Origin: RECO01 sp050485385
GTDB lineage: Bacteria; Pseudomonadota; Alphaproteobacteria; Geminicoccales; Geminicoccaceae
NCBI GenBank assembly: GCA_050485385.1
Contig: JBJHBG010000101.1
Span: 1 to 18,635 of the forward strand
DNA length: 18,635 nucleotides
Direction: 5' to 3'
The notes beneath the pieces were generated by a model that was not told the DNA's origin, did no database searches, and worked only from the letters and a program-made list of their open reading frames with translations. Of the stretch, positions 1-7,613 are shown one piece after another. Positions within the stretch are counted from its first letter, which is position 1. Each line of letters starts with the position of its first letter. The position numbers and the translations under genes were made by a program.

Positions 1-1
1 G

Positions 2-1636
2 CACGGCACCACCGGCACATGGTACGCCCACGCCAGCGTCGGCTGCCTGCACGTCCGGCCGATCTTGAACCTGAAGCTGGAGAAGGACCGAAAGGCGATG
101 CGCGCCATCGCCGAGGAAGCCTTCGCCATGGTGCGCGACTACGAGGGCTCGCACTCCGGCGAGCACGGCGACGGCCTCGTCCGCTCGGAGTTCCACGAGG
201 CGATGTTCGGCCGGCGCATGGTCGACGGCTTCGAGGCGGTGAAGGACCGCTTCGACCCACAGGCGCTCTTGAACCCCGGTCGCATCGTCCGCCCGCCGCG
301 GATGGACGACCGCACCCTCTTCCGCTACCCGCCGGACTACGCCCGCTCGACCCACGCCCCGGCGCTCGACTGGAGCCCCTGGCCCACCGGCTTCCAGGGC
401 GCCGTCGAGATGTGCAACAACAACGGCGCGTGCAGGAAGCTCGACGGTGGCGTGATGTGCCCCTCCTATCGCGTCACCCGCGACGAGCGGGACGTGGTCC
501 GGGGCCGCGCCAACAGCTTGCGCCTCGCCCTGTCCGGCCAACTCGGGCCGGACGCCCTGACGGCGCCCGAGATGACCGAGACCATGGCGCTCTGCGTCTC
601 CTGCAAGGCGTGCCGGCGGGAGTGCCCGACCGGCGTCGACATGGCGCGGATGAAGATCGAGGTGCAGGCAGCGCAGATCCGCCGCCGGGGCCTTTCGCTC
701 CGCGACCGGGTGGTGGCCTACCTGCCCCGCTACGCGCCTTGGGCGGCGCGCCTGCGCGGGCTCGTCAACCTGCAAGGCGTCGTGCCCGGCGCCGGCTGGC
801 TCGGCGAGCGGGTGCTGGGGTTGAGCCGCAAGCGCCGGCTGCCGCGCTGGCGGCGCCCGTTCCGACTGCGGCAAGCGCCCGGCCGAGGCCGTCGCGTTGC
901 CCTCTTCGCCGACACCTTCAACACCTATCTCGAGCCGGACAACCTGGCAGCGGCCGTGCGCGTGCTGGAAGCCGCGGGCTTCGTCGTCGAGCTGGCCCGG
1001 CCGAAGGGCGGCGGCCGGCCGCTCTGCTGCGGGCGCACGTTCCTCGCCGCCGGGCTGGTCGACGAGGCCAAGGCCGAGGCCAGGCGCACGCTGGACGTGC
1101 TGGCGCCACTCGCGCGCGCGGGCGTGCCGGTGGTCGGGCTCGAACCCTCCTGCATCTTCACCATGCGCGACGAGTTGCAGGCGATGTGGCCGGGTGAGGA
1201 CGCGCGGCTCGCCGGCGACGGCACGCTGCTGTTCGAGGAGTTCCTGGCGCTGGAGATCGCGGGCGGCCTCGTGCTGCCGCTTCAGCCGATGCAGCGCACA
1301 GCCCACCTGCACGGCCACTGCCACCAGAAGGCGTTCGGCGCCATGGGTGCCGTCGAGACGGTGCTCCGGCAGGTGCCGGGGCTGGAGGTGAAGCCGATCG
1401 CGTCCTCCTGCTGCGGCATGGCCGGCGCCTTCGGCTACCAGAAGGAGACCATCGACGTCTCGCTCGCCATGGCCGAGGCGGCGCTGGCGCCGGCGGTGCG
1501 CGCGGCCGCGACCGACGCGCTGGTCGTCGCCGACGGCACCTCCTGCCGCCACCAGATCGGCGACACGACCGGGCGCCAAGCGATCCATGTGGCGCGGGTG
1601 CTGGCCGACGCGCTCGACAGCCGCGCGCTGCCGTGA
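2..1636 (+). CDS. FAD-binding and (Fe-S)-binding dehydrogenase, C-terminal part (5' truncated by window)
   Basis: This is the C-terminal part of a fused flavin/iron-sulfur oxidoreductase of the D-2-hydroxyacid dehydrogenase type (relatives act on D-lactate, glycolate or D-2-hydroxyglutarate and pass electrons toward the respiratory chain). The frame is open from base 2, and the first codons read HGTTGTWYAHASVGC, so the TTG at 65 is not the true start. Visible parts in order: the FAD-oxidase C-terminal domain with SGEHGDGLVRSEF (nt 155-193); a ferredoxin-like pair with CNNNGAC and MCP near nt 413-463 and CVSCKACRRECP at nt 593-628; then CCG-type cysteine motifs PLCCG (about nt 1019-1033), GLEPSC (nt 1138-1155), HCHQKAFG (nt 1315-1338) and SSCCGMAGAFGY (nt 1404-1439). 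Whole family members run to roughly 1000 residues, so about 545 are seen here. The fold class is secure, but the substrate cannot be assigned. The stop overlaps or abuts the next gene, suggesting one transcript with the GntR regulator. Confidence 0.93.
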   Translation, partial: HGTTGTWYAHASVGCLHVRPILNLKLEKDRKAMRAIAEEAFAMVRDYEGSHSGEHGDGLVRSEFHEAMFGRRMVDGFEAVKDRFDPQALLNPGRIVRPPRMDDRTLFRYPPDYARSTHAPALDWSPWPTGFQGAVEMCNNNGACRKLDGGVMCPSYRVTRDERDVVRGRANSLRLALSGQLGPDALTAPEMTETMALCVSCKACRRECPTGVDMARMKIEVQAAQIRRRGLSLRDRVVAYLPRYAPWAARLRGLVNLQGVVPGAGWLGERVLGLSRKRRLPRWRRPFRLRQAPGRGRRVALFADTFNTYLEPDNLAAAVRVLEAAGFVVELARPKGGGRPLCCGRTFLAAGLVDEAKAEARRTLDVLAPLARAGVPVVGLEPSCIFTMRDELQAMWPGEDARLAGDGTLLFEEFLALEIAGGLVLPLQPMQRTAHLHGHCHQKAFGAMGAVETVLRQVPGLEVKPIASSCCGMAGAFGYQKETIDVSLAMAEAALAPAVRAAATDALVVADGTSCRHQIGDTTGRQAIHVARVLADALDSRALP

Positions 1637-1644
1637 GAGAGGCG

Positions 1645-2337
1645 ATGGCCATGCTGCTCCAGGAAACCACCCAGCCCATCGCCCGCCGCTCGCTGCACGA
1701 CGAGTTGGTCGACCGGCTGCGCGAACTGATCACCGAGGGCCGCCTGCGGTCGGGCACCAAGGTGCCGGAGAAGGAGCTGTGCGAGCGCTTCGGCGTCTCG
1801 CGCACGCCCTTGCGCGAGGCGTTGAAGGTGCTGGCGGCCGAAGGGCTCGTCACCCTCACCCCCAATCGCGGCGCCACGGTTCGGCGCCTGACCCTGGGCG
1901 AGCTTGCCGACGTGTTCCCGGTGATGGGCGCGCTCGAGGCGCTCGCCGGCGAGATCGCCTGCCAACACGTGACCGACGGCGAGTTGCAGCGGGTGCGGAC
2001 GCTGCACGAGGCCATGGTCGAGCATTGGCAGGCCGGCGAGTTGCAGCCCTATTTCCGCTGCAACCGGCAAATCCATGACGCCATCCTGGACGCAACGCGC
2101 AACCCGACGCTCCAGGCGACGCACCGGGCCCTTGCCTCGCGCATCCTCGGCGCTCGCTACGTCGCCAACCTCACGCCCGAGCGCTGGCGCCGCGCGGTGG
2201 AGGAGCACGAAGCCATCCTCGCCGCCCTGGAGGCGCGCGACGGGCCGAAGCTGGCGGCGATCTTGAAACGGCACCTGATGAACAAACTCGACACGGTCCG
2301 GGCCTGGCTCGAGGAGCAGGACGCTCGTTCCCGCTGA
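1645..2337 (+). CDS. GntR family transcriptional regulator, FCD domain
   Basis: This is a DNA-binding repressor-type regulator of the FadR/VanR branch. The N-terminal winged helix spans about residues 18-75 and includes the recognition segment CERFGVSRTPLREALKVLAA followed by the wing GLVTLTPNRGATVRRL. The all-helical FCD ligand domain follows, with the typical motif NRQIHDAILDATRNPTL and a later conserved His in EEHEAILAALEARD. These histidines normally hold a metal and a carboxylic-acid effector. The frame is open from a GTG at 1633 that overlaps the upstream stop, but an AGAGAGG stretch at 1636-1642 sits better for ATG 1645 or ATG 1651; I chose 1645 (230 residues). Its position after the FAD/Fe-S dehydrogenase suggests that it controls that gene in response to its hydroxyacid or a product. 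This is inference from context, as the effector cannot be read from sequence. Confidence 0.92.
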   Translation: MAMLLQETTQPIARRSLHDELVDRLRELITEGRLRSGTKVPEKELCERFGVSRTPLREALKVLAAEGLVTLTPNRGATVRRLTLGELADVFPVMGALEALAGEIACQHVTDGELQRVRTLHEAMVEHWQAGELQPYFRCNRQIHDAILDATRNPTLQATHRALASRILGARYVANLTPERWRRAVEEHEAILAALEARDGPKLAAILKRHLMNKLDTVRAWLEEQDARSR

Positions 2338-2349
2338 TCGGGGCGGGCA

Positions 2350-2459
2350 TTGACACGGCGCGCGCGGTCACGATGAATGGGGCGATGGGGGCGGCGATCT
2401 CCCCACGAGGCGTCAAGCCGAAGCATCGCGTTCCCGGCCCTCACGGGCCAATGCAGGAG
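2350..2459 (+). promoter_or_regulatory. Candidate promoter and leader of the chromate operon
   Basis: A perfect TTGACA lies at 2350-2355. With a 17-base spacer the -10 would be ATGAAT at 2373-2378, matching consensus only in its last three bases. The leader of roughly 80 bases holds a small hairpin, GGCCC (2436-2440) with GGGCC (2445-2449), ending five bases before the ribosome binding site AGGAG at 2455-2459. AGGAG has an 8-base spacing to the GTG start at 2468, which supports that start. The promoter assignment is by eye only. Confidence 0.4.
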
Positions 2460-2467
2460 CGCGCGTC

Positions 2468-3307
2468 GTGGCCACACCCCAAGGCATTTCGGTCGACAAG
2501 CTCGCCAAGCTCGTCGGTACACCCACCTGCCCCGCGATCCTCGACGTGCGGCTGGGGGAGGACGTCGCGAGCGACCCACGCTCGATCCCCACGGCGCGGC
2601 GACGCGACCATGCGACGGTGCGGGCATGGGCGCCCGCATTCGCCGGCCGGTCGGCGGTCGTCGTCTGTCGACACGGTCGCAAGCTGAGCGAAGGCGTGGC
2701 CGCCTGGCTGCGGCACACGGGCATCGCGGCCGAGGTACTGGAGGGCGGCTTCGAGGCCTGGGCGGCAGCCGGCCTGCCGCTGATCGCGGACGCGGCCCTG
2801 CCGCCGCGCGACGACCAGGGCCGCACGCTTTGGGTGACGCGCGCCCGGCCCAAGGTCGACCGTATCGCCTGCCCCTGGCTGATCCGCCGCTTCGTCGATG
2901 CGGACGCCGTGTTCCTGTTCGTCGCGCCGGCCGAGGTCCTCGCCGTCGCCGACCGCTTCGCGGCCACACCGTTCGACGTCGAGGGTCCGGGCGTCCGGTG
3001 GACCCACCGGGACGAGCGTTGCACCTTCGATGCGATGATCGAGGGCTTCGGGCTCGACGGCCTGGCACCGCTCCGCCACCTCGCGCGGCTGGTGCGCGGC
3101 GCCGACACCGCCCGGCTGGATCTGGCCCCCGAGGCGGCGGGCCTGTTGGCGGCCTCGCTCGGCCTCTCCCGGATGTTCGCGGACGACCTCGCCCAACTCG
3201 ACGCGGGCATGCTGCTCTACGATGCCTTCTACCGCTGGTGCCGCGACGCCACCGGGGAACGGCACGACTGGGTGTCGCATCGGCCGCGCGGCGGAGCGGG
3301 GAGATGA
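2468..3307 (+). CDS. Rhodanese (sulfurtransferase)/chromate resistance fusion protein, ChrB-C type
   Basis: This is a two-domain protein of 279 residues starting at GTG 2468. Residues 1-110 form a rhodanese domain with AILDVRLGED and a five-residue active-site loop at Cys67 (VVVCRHGRKLSEG), so the catalytic cysteine is present. Residues from about 119 form the chromate-resistance domain found in the C-terminal part of ChrB, starting TLWVTRARPKVDRIACPWLI and including FDAMIEGFGLDG. It lacks the usual ChrB N-terminal domain. It overlaps chrA by four bases (ATGA), so the two are co-translated. Known ChrB proteins take part in chromate-dependent control or in chromate handling. Whether the rhodanese part moves sulfur, binds the oxyanion or senses it is not known from sequence. 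No signal peptide is visible, so a cytoplasmic place is likely. Confidence 0.9.
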   Translation: MATPQGISVDKLAKLVGTPTCPAILDVRLGEDVASDPRSIPTARRRDHATVRAWAPAFAGRSAVVVCRHGRKLSEGVAAWLRHTGIAAEVLEGGFEAWAAAGLPLIADAALPPRDDQGRTLWVTRARPKVDRIACPWLIRRFVDADAVFLFVAPAEVLAVADRFAATPFDVEGPGVRWTHRDERCTFDAMIEGFGLDGLAPLRHLARLVRGADTARLDLAPEAAGLLAASLGLSRMFADDLAQLDAGMLLYDAFYRWCRDATGERHDWVSHRPRGGAGR

Positions 3308-4704
3308 ACGACGTGCCGCGCGCCGACGCGGCACGGCCGCGCCACGGCGTCGGCCTCGCCGAGGCGACCCGTGTCTGGCTCCGTATCGCCCTGCTCTCCT
3401 TCGGCGGCCCAGCCGGGCAGATCGCGGTGATGCACCGCATCCTGGTCGAGGAAAAGCGCTGGATCGGCGAACAGCGGTTCCTCCACGCCCTCAACTTCTG
3501 CATGCTGCTGCCCGGCCCCGAGGCGCAGCAACTCGCGACCTATGTCGGCTGGTTGCTGCACCGCACCGTCGGCGGCCTGATCGCGGGCCTGCTCTTCGTC
3601 CTGCCCGGCGTCGTCGCGATCATGGCGCTGAGCTGGCTCTACGTGCTGTACGGCCAAGTGCCGCTGGTCGAGGCCCTGTTCTTCGGGCTGAAGGCCGCGG
3701 TGCTCGCCATCGTCCTCCAGGCCCTCGCCCGCATCGGCCGGCGCAGCCTCCGCAACGGCGCCCTCCGCAGCCTGGCCATTGCCGCCTTCGTGCTGATCTA
3801 CGTCTTCGCCGTGCCGTTCCCGCTGATCGTGCTCGGCGCCGGGCTGATCGGCTATCTCGGCGCCCGGTTCGGCCTACCCGCATTCACCGGCGGTGGTGGC
3901 CACCATGGCAGCCACGGCAGCACGGTCGTCGCCGACGCCGACAGCCTGCTCGGCGAGGAGAGCCACGCTGGTGCGGCGCCGCGTGCCCCGACCGTGCTGC
4001 GCACCGCCGCCACCTGGCTCGCCATCTGGCTGGTGCCGGTGGCGCTGCTCTGGCTCGTCCTCGGCGCGGACGATGTCTTCACGCAGATCGCCGGCTTCTT
4101 CTCGGTGATGGCCGTGGTCACCTTCGGCGGGGCCTACGCCGTGTTGGCCTACGTGGCCCAGGCGGCCGTCGCCACCTATGGCTGGCTGGAACCGGGCGAG
4201 ATGCTGGACGGCCTCGGCATGGCCGAGACGACGCCCGGCCCGTTGATCATGGTCCTCCAGTTCGTGGCCTTCCTGGGCGCCTTTCGCGAGGCGACGGGCC
4301 TCTCGCCGCTCGTTGCCGGCACGCTCGGCGGCCTGCTCGCCACGTGGGTGACCTTCGCGCCCTGCTTTCTCTGGATCTTCGTGGGCGCTCCCTACATCGA
4401 GCGGTTGCGCGGCAACCGGGCACTGTCGGGCGCCCTGACGGCGATCACGGGGGCCGTGGTCGGGGTGATCCTCAATCTCGCCCTCTGGTTCGCCGTCCAC
4501 ACCGTGTTTCACGAGGTACGCCTGATCGACACCGGACCGCTCCACGTCGAGTTGCCCGTACCGGCGAGCGTCGATCCCTGGGCGCTGCTGCTCTCGGCTT
4601 TGGCGATCCTGGCCGTCTTCCGCCTCGGCCTCGGCATCTTCCCGGTCCTCGCCGGAGCCGCCGCCGCAGGCATCGCCTTGCACCTGGCCGGCCTGACGGC
4701 CTAG
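3304..4704 (+). CDS. chrA: Chromate efflux transporter ChrA
   Basis: This is an inner-membrane transporter of the CHR family (466 residues) that expels chromate. It is the long, two-domain form. The first CHR domain has SFGGPAGQIAVMH at 32-44 and LLPGPEAQQLATYVG at 68-82; the second has TFGGAYAVLAYV at 273-284 and TTPGPLIMVLQFVAFLGA at 309-326. Many hydrophobic segments fill residues 90-190 and 235-460. Between the halves, at about 195-232, lies a hydrophilic linker that starts with a Gly/His run (GGGGHHGSHG, 197-206) and carries a further His at 221. The ATG at 3304 overlaps the preceding stop (ATGA), indicating translational coupling. Stop is TAG. No U-tract terminator is visible in the 125 bases before iolD. 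Confidence 0.95.
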   Translation: MNDVPRADAARPRHGVGLAEATRVWLRIALLSFGGPAGQIAVMHRILVEEKRWIGEQRFLHALNFCMLLPGPEAQQLATYVGWLLHRTVGGLIAGLLFVLPGVVAIMALSWLYVLYGQVPLVEALFFGLKAAVLAIVLQALARIGRRSLRNGALRSLAIAAFVLIYVFAVPFPLIVLGAGLIGYLGARFGLPAFTGGGGHHGSHGSTVVADADSLLGEESHAGAAPRAPTVLRTAATWLAIWLVPVALLWLVLGADDVFTQIAGFFSVMAVVTFGGAYAVLAYVAQAAVATYGWLEPGEMLDGLGMAETTPGPLIMVLQFVAFLGAFREATGLSPLVAGTLGGLLATWVTFAPCFLWIFVGAPYIERLRGNRALSGALTAITGAVVGVILNLALWFAVHTVFHEVRLIDTGPLHVELPVPASVDPWALLLSALAILAVFRLGLGIFPVLAGAAAAGIALHLAGLTA

Positions 4705-4813
4705 TGGTCAAATCCGAGCGTTCGATTCCGGATCGACGCCGCACGGCGGCCGCCGACACGGCACAGCGCCAGCGCTCGGCGTGTGGTCCTCGCGAGACGA
4801 CCGGGAACGGACC

Positions 4814-4822
4814 AAGGGGAGG
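4814..4822 (+). promoter_or_regulatory. Strong ribosome binding site of iolD
   Basis: AAGGGGAGG stands seven bases ahead of ATG 4830 and fixes the iolD start, although the same frame is open far upstream (to about 3222). I found no convincing promoter hexamers in 4705-4813. Confidence 0.7.
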
Positions 4823-4829
4823 CAGGGCG

Positions 4830-6665
4830 ATGACCGGGACCGTGCGGCTGACCGCGGCGCAGGCACTCGTGCGCTATCTGGCAGGCCAGGAGACGGCGAA
4901 AGGCGAGGCCTTCATGGCCGGTGTGTGGGCGATCTTCGGCCATGGCAACGTCGCTGGCCTCGGCGAAGCGCTGTACCAGGAGCGCGAGCGCCTGCCGACC
5001 TGGCGCGGCCACAACGAGCAGAGCATGGCGCACGCGGCGATCGCCTACGCCAAGGCGACCAACCGCCGCCGCGCCATGGCCGTCACCTCGTCGATCGGCC
5101 CCGGTGCCACCAACATGGTCACCGCCGCCGCCCTCGCCCACGTCGACCGCCTGCCCGTCCTCTTCCTGCCGGGCGACGTGTTCGCCAACCGCGCGCCCGA
5201 TCCGGTGCTTCAGCAGGTCGAGGACTTCGCCGACGCGACCGTCAGCGCCAATGACTGCTTCCGCCCGGTGAGTCGCTATTTCGACCGGATCACGCGGCCC
5301 GAACAACTGCTCGATGCCCTGCCCCGCGCCCTGGCCGTGATGACCGACCCGGCGCTGTGCGGCCCGGTCACCCTGGCACTCTGCCAGGACGTGCAGGCCG
5401 AGGCCTTCGACTATCCCCTGAGCTTCTTCCGTCCGCGCGCCTGGACGCCGCGCCGGCAGCGGCCCGACGCGGCCGAACTGACGGCGGCAGCCGCCGCCAT
5501 TCGCCAGGCTCGACGCCCCTTGATCGTCGCCGGCGGCGGTGTGCACTACGCACTGGCCACCGAAGCCCTCGCCCGCTTCGCCGAGGCGCACGGCGTGCCC
5601 GTCGCCGAGACCCAGGCGGGTAAGTCCGCACTGCCCTGGACTCACCCTCTGAACCTCGGCGCCATCGGCGTCACCGGCAGCAGTGCCGCCAACGCGGTCG
5701 CCGCCGAGGCCGATCTCGTGCTCGCCGTCGGCACGCGGCTCCAGGACTTCACCACCGGCTCCCGCGCGCTCTTCCGCAACCCCGCCTGCCGGATCGTCGG
5801 CCTCAACGTGCAGGCGTTCGACGCCACCAAGCACGGCGCCCTGCCCCTGGTCGCGGACGCGAAGGTTGGGCTCGACGAGCTTTCGGCCGCCCTCGGCACG
5901 CACCGGGCACCCGCCATCGACCCGGCCTTACGACGGGAATGGGATGCGGCGGTGGAGGCTGCGACCCAGGCGCCTACGACGTCCAACGCGCGCCCGAGCG
6001 ATGCCGAGGTGATCGGCGCCGTGCAGCGGGCGAGCGGCCCGGATACGGTGCTGGTGGGAGCGGCCGGCGGCCTGCCGGGCGAGTTGCACAAGCTCTGGCG
6101 TGCGGAGCGGCCCGGCGGCTACCACCTGGAATACGGCTACTCTTGCATGGGCTACGAGATCGCGGGCGGCCTCGGTGTGAAGATGGCGCTGCCCGAGTGC
6201 CAGGTCGTCGTCATGGTCGGCGACGGCAGCTACATGATGCTGAACAGTGAATTGGCCACCAGCGTCATGCTCGGCCTGAAGATCACCGTCGTCCTGCTCG
6301 ACAATCGCGGCTTCGGCTGCATCGACCGGTTACAGCGGGCGACGGGCGGTGCCGGCTTCGCCAACCTGCTCGACGACACGCGCCACGCCGTGCCGTCCGC
6401 CATCGACTTCCGCGCCCATGCCGAGGCCATGGGCGCCGTCGCCTGGAAGGTCGCTTCGATCGCCGAGTTGGAGACGGCCTTGGCCGAGGCCAAGGCGGTC
6501 GACCGCTCCGTCTGCATCGTCGTCGACACCGATCCGCGCCGGGCCACCCAGGCGGGCGGGCACTGGTGGGACGTGGCGGTGCCGGAGGTCTCGGCGCGCG
6601 ACGAGGTCAAGGCCGCGCGCCGCACCTACGAGGGCGCCCTCGCCAAGCGGGGGTCTGAGCCATGA
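4830..6665 (+). CDS. iolD: 3D-(3,5/4)-trihydroxycyclohexane-1,2-dione acylhydrolase (decyclizing) IolD
   Basis: This thiamine-diphosphate enzyme hydrolytically opens the six-membered ring of trihydroxycyclohexane-1,2-dione to 5-deoxyglucuronate in myo-inositol catabolism. The product is 611 residues, near the usual length. The N-terminal pyrimidine-binding domain holds the catalytic glutamate Glu63 in RGHNEQSMAHAA. The central domain includes RRPLIVAGGGVHYA. The C-terminal pyrophosphate domain has the ThDP/Mg signature GDG at 464-466 ending at Asn492 in VVLLDNRGFGCI. The N-terminal text AKGEAFMAGVWAIFGHGNV is characteristic of IolD rather than other acetolactate-synthase relatives. ATG 4830 follows a strong Shine-Dalgarno site. 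It overlaps iolE by four bases, so they form one operon. Confidence 0.96.
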   Translation: MTGTVRLTAAQALVRYLAGQETAKGEAFMAGVWAIFGHGNVAGLGEALYQERERLPTWRGHNEQSMAHAAIAYAKATNRRRAMAVTSSIGPGATNMVTAAALAHVDRLPVLFLPGDVFANRAPDPVLQQVEDFADATVSANDCFRPVSRYFDRITRPEQLLDALPRALAVMTDPALCGPVTLALCQDVQAEAFDYPLSFFRPRAWTPRRQRPDAAELTAAAAAIRQARRPLIVAGGGVHYALATEALARFAEAHGVPVAETQAGKSALPWTHPLNLGAIGVTGSSAANAVAAEADLVLAVGTRLQDFTTGSRALFRNPACRIVGLNVQAFDATKHGALPLVADAKVGLDELSAALGTHRAPAIDPALRREWDAAVEAATQAPTTSNARPSDAEVIGAVQRASGPDTVLVGAAGGLPGELHKLWRAERPGGYHLEYGYSCMGYEIAGGLGVKMALPECQVVVMVGDGSYMMLNSELATSVMLGLKITVVLLDNRGFGCIDRLQRATGGAGFANLLDDTRHAVPSAIDFRAHAEAMGAVAWKVASIAELETALAEAKAVDRSVCIVVDTDPRRATQAGGHWWDVAVPEVSARDEVKAARRTYEGALAKRGSEP

Positions 6666-7561
6666 TCCGCTACGGCACCAACCCCATTGCCTGGTCGAAC
6701 GACGACGACCGTCGTCTCGGCGCGGACATCCCACTCGAGCGCTGCCTCGAAGAGGCGGCGGCCATCGGCTTCGACGGCATCGAGAAGGGCCACAAGATGC
6801 CGACCGAGCCCACGGCCCTGAAGGCCGCGTTGGCACCACACGGCCTCGCCCTGGTCTCCGGCTGGCACTCGCTGGAGCTGCTGAGGCGCTCGGTCGAGGC
6901 CGAGAAAGCGGCGATTCAGCCGCATCTGGACCTGCTGAAGGCGATGGGCTGCGCCGTCTGCATCGTCGCGGAGACCTCGAACGCGATCCACGGCCAGAGC
7001 GACGTGCCGCTCGACCAGCGGCCGACGCTCGACGACTGGCAGGACTTCGGCCAAGCCGTCGAGGCCATCGCCGAGCACTGCGCGGCCCAGGGCCTCGACC
7101 TCGTCTACCACCACCACATGGGCACGGTGGTCCAGAGCGAGGCCGACGTGGATGCGTTGATGGCGCACACCGGTCCCGCCGCGAAGCTGCTGCTCGACAC
7201 GGGCCACGCCTACTTCGCCGGCGCCGACCCCGCCAAGCTGGCCGAACGGTACATGACGCGCGTCCGCCATCTGCACGCGAAGAACGTCAGGCTGGCCGTC
7301 ATGCAGGAAGTCGAGCGCCAACGGCTCTCCTTCCTGGAGGGCGTGCGCCGCGGCGTCTTCACCGTGCCCGGCGATCCCGAGGGCGCGGTCGTCTTCCCGC
7401 CGGTCCTGGCCATCGCCGCTGCCCAGAACTATGCCGGCTGGCTGGTGATCGAGGCCGAACAGGATCCGGCCGCGCGCGATCCGTGCCACTATCAGTCCAT
7501 GGGGCTGGAGGCGCTGCGGGCCATGGCCCGGACCGCCGGCCTCGACCGTGGAGAGCGGTGA
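6662..7561 (+). CDS. iolE: Inosose (2-keto-myo-inositol) dehydratase IolE
   Basis: This is the cytoplasmic dehydratase that turns scyllo-inosose into trihydroxycyclohexane-1,2-dione, the substrate of IolD. It has 299 residues with the xylose-isomerase-like TIM-barrel pattern. Recognisable parts are the opening YGTNPIAWSNDDDRRLG (residues 4-20), the acidic residue in GFDGIEKGHKMP (36-47), LVYHHHMGTVVQSEADV (148-163), LLLDTGHAYFAG (177-188), RHLHAKNV (202-209) and WLVIEAEQDP (260-269). The acidic and His residues in these strand ends are those expected to bind the divalent metal. The start ATG 6662 lies inside the iolD stop (ATGA). The gene ends 52 bases before iolG. Confidence 0.95.
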   Translation: MIRYGTNPIAWSNDDDRRLGADIPLERCLEEAAAIGFDGIEKGHKMPTEPTALKAALAPHGLALVSGWHSLELLRRSVEAEKAAIQPHLDLLKAMGCAVCIVAETSNAIHGQSDVPLDQRPTLDDWQDFGQAVEAIAEHCAAQGLDLVYHHHMGTVVQSEADVDALMAHTGPAAKLLLDTGHAYFAGADPAKLAERYMTRVRHLHAKNVRLAVMQEVERQRLSFLEGVRRGVFTVPGDPEGAVVFPPVLAIAAAQNYAGWLVIEAEQDPAARDPCHYQSMGLEALRAMARTAGLDRGER

Positions 7562-7613
7562 TGGCAGGGTATCCGGTCACGCCTCCGCAGGCCGAGAACG
7601 GGACGATCCGCCC

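Noticed and set aside
1435..2274. Minus-strand frame of 279 codons opposite the GntR gene
   Set aside because: No recognisable family; it lies wholly across two well-supported plus-strand genes.
4719..4730. GCGTTCGATTCC resembles a tRNA T-arm
   Set aside because: The flanking bases do not form the five-pair T stem, and no acceptor, D or anticodon arm is found around it.
3222..4829. Long plus-strand open frame running in front of iolD (over 500 codons)
   Set aside because: It is antisense-free shadow of chrA in another frame with Arg/Pro-rich low-complexity text. The IolD fold and a strong ribosome site begin at 4830.
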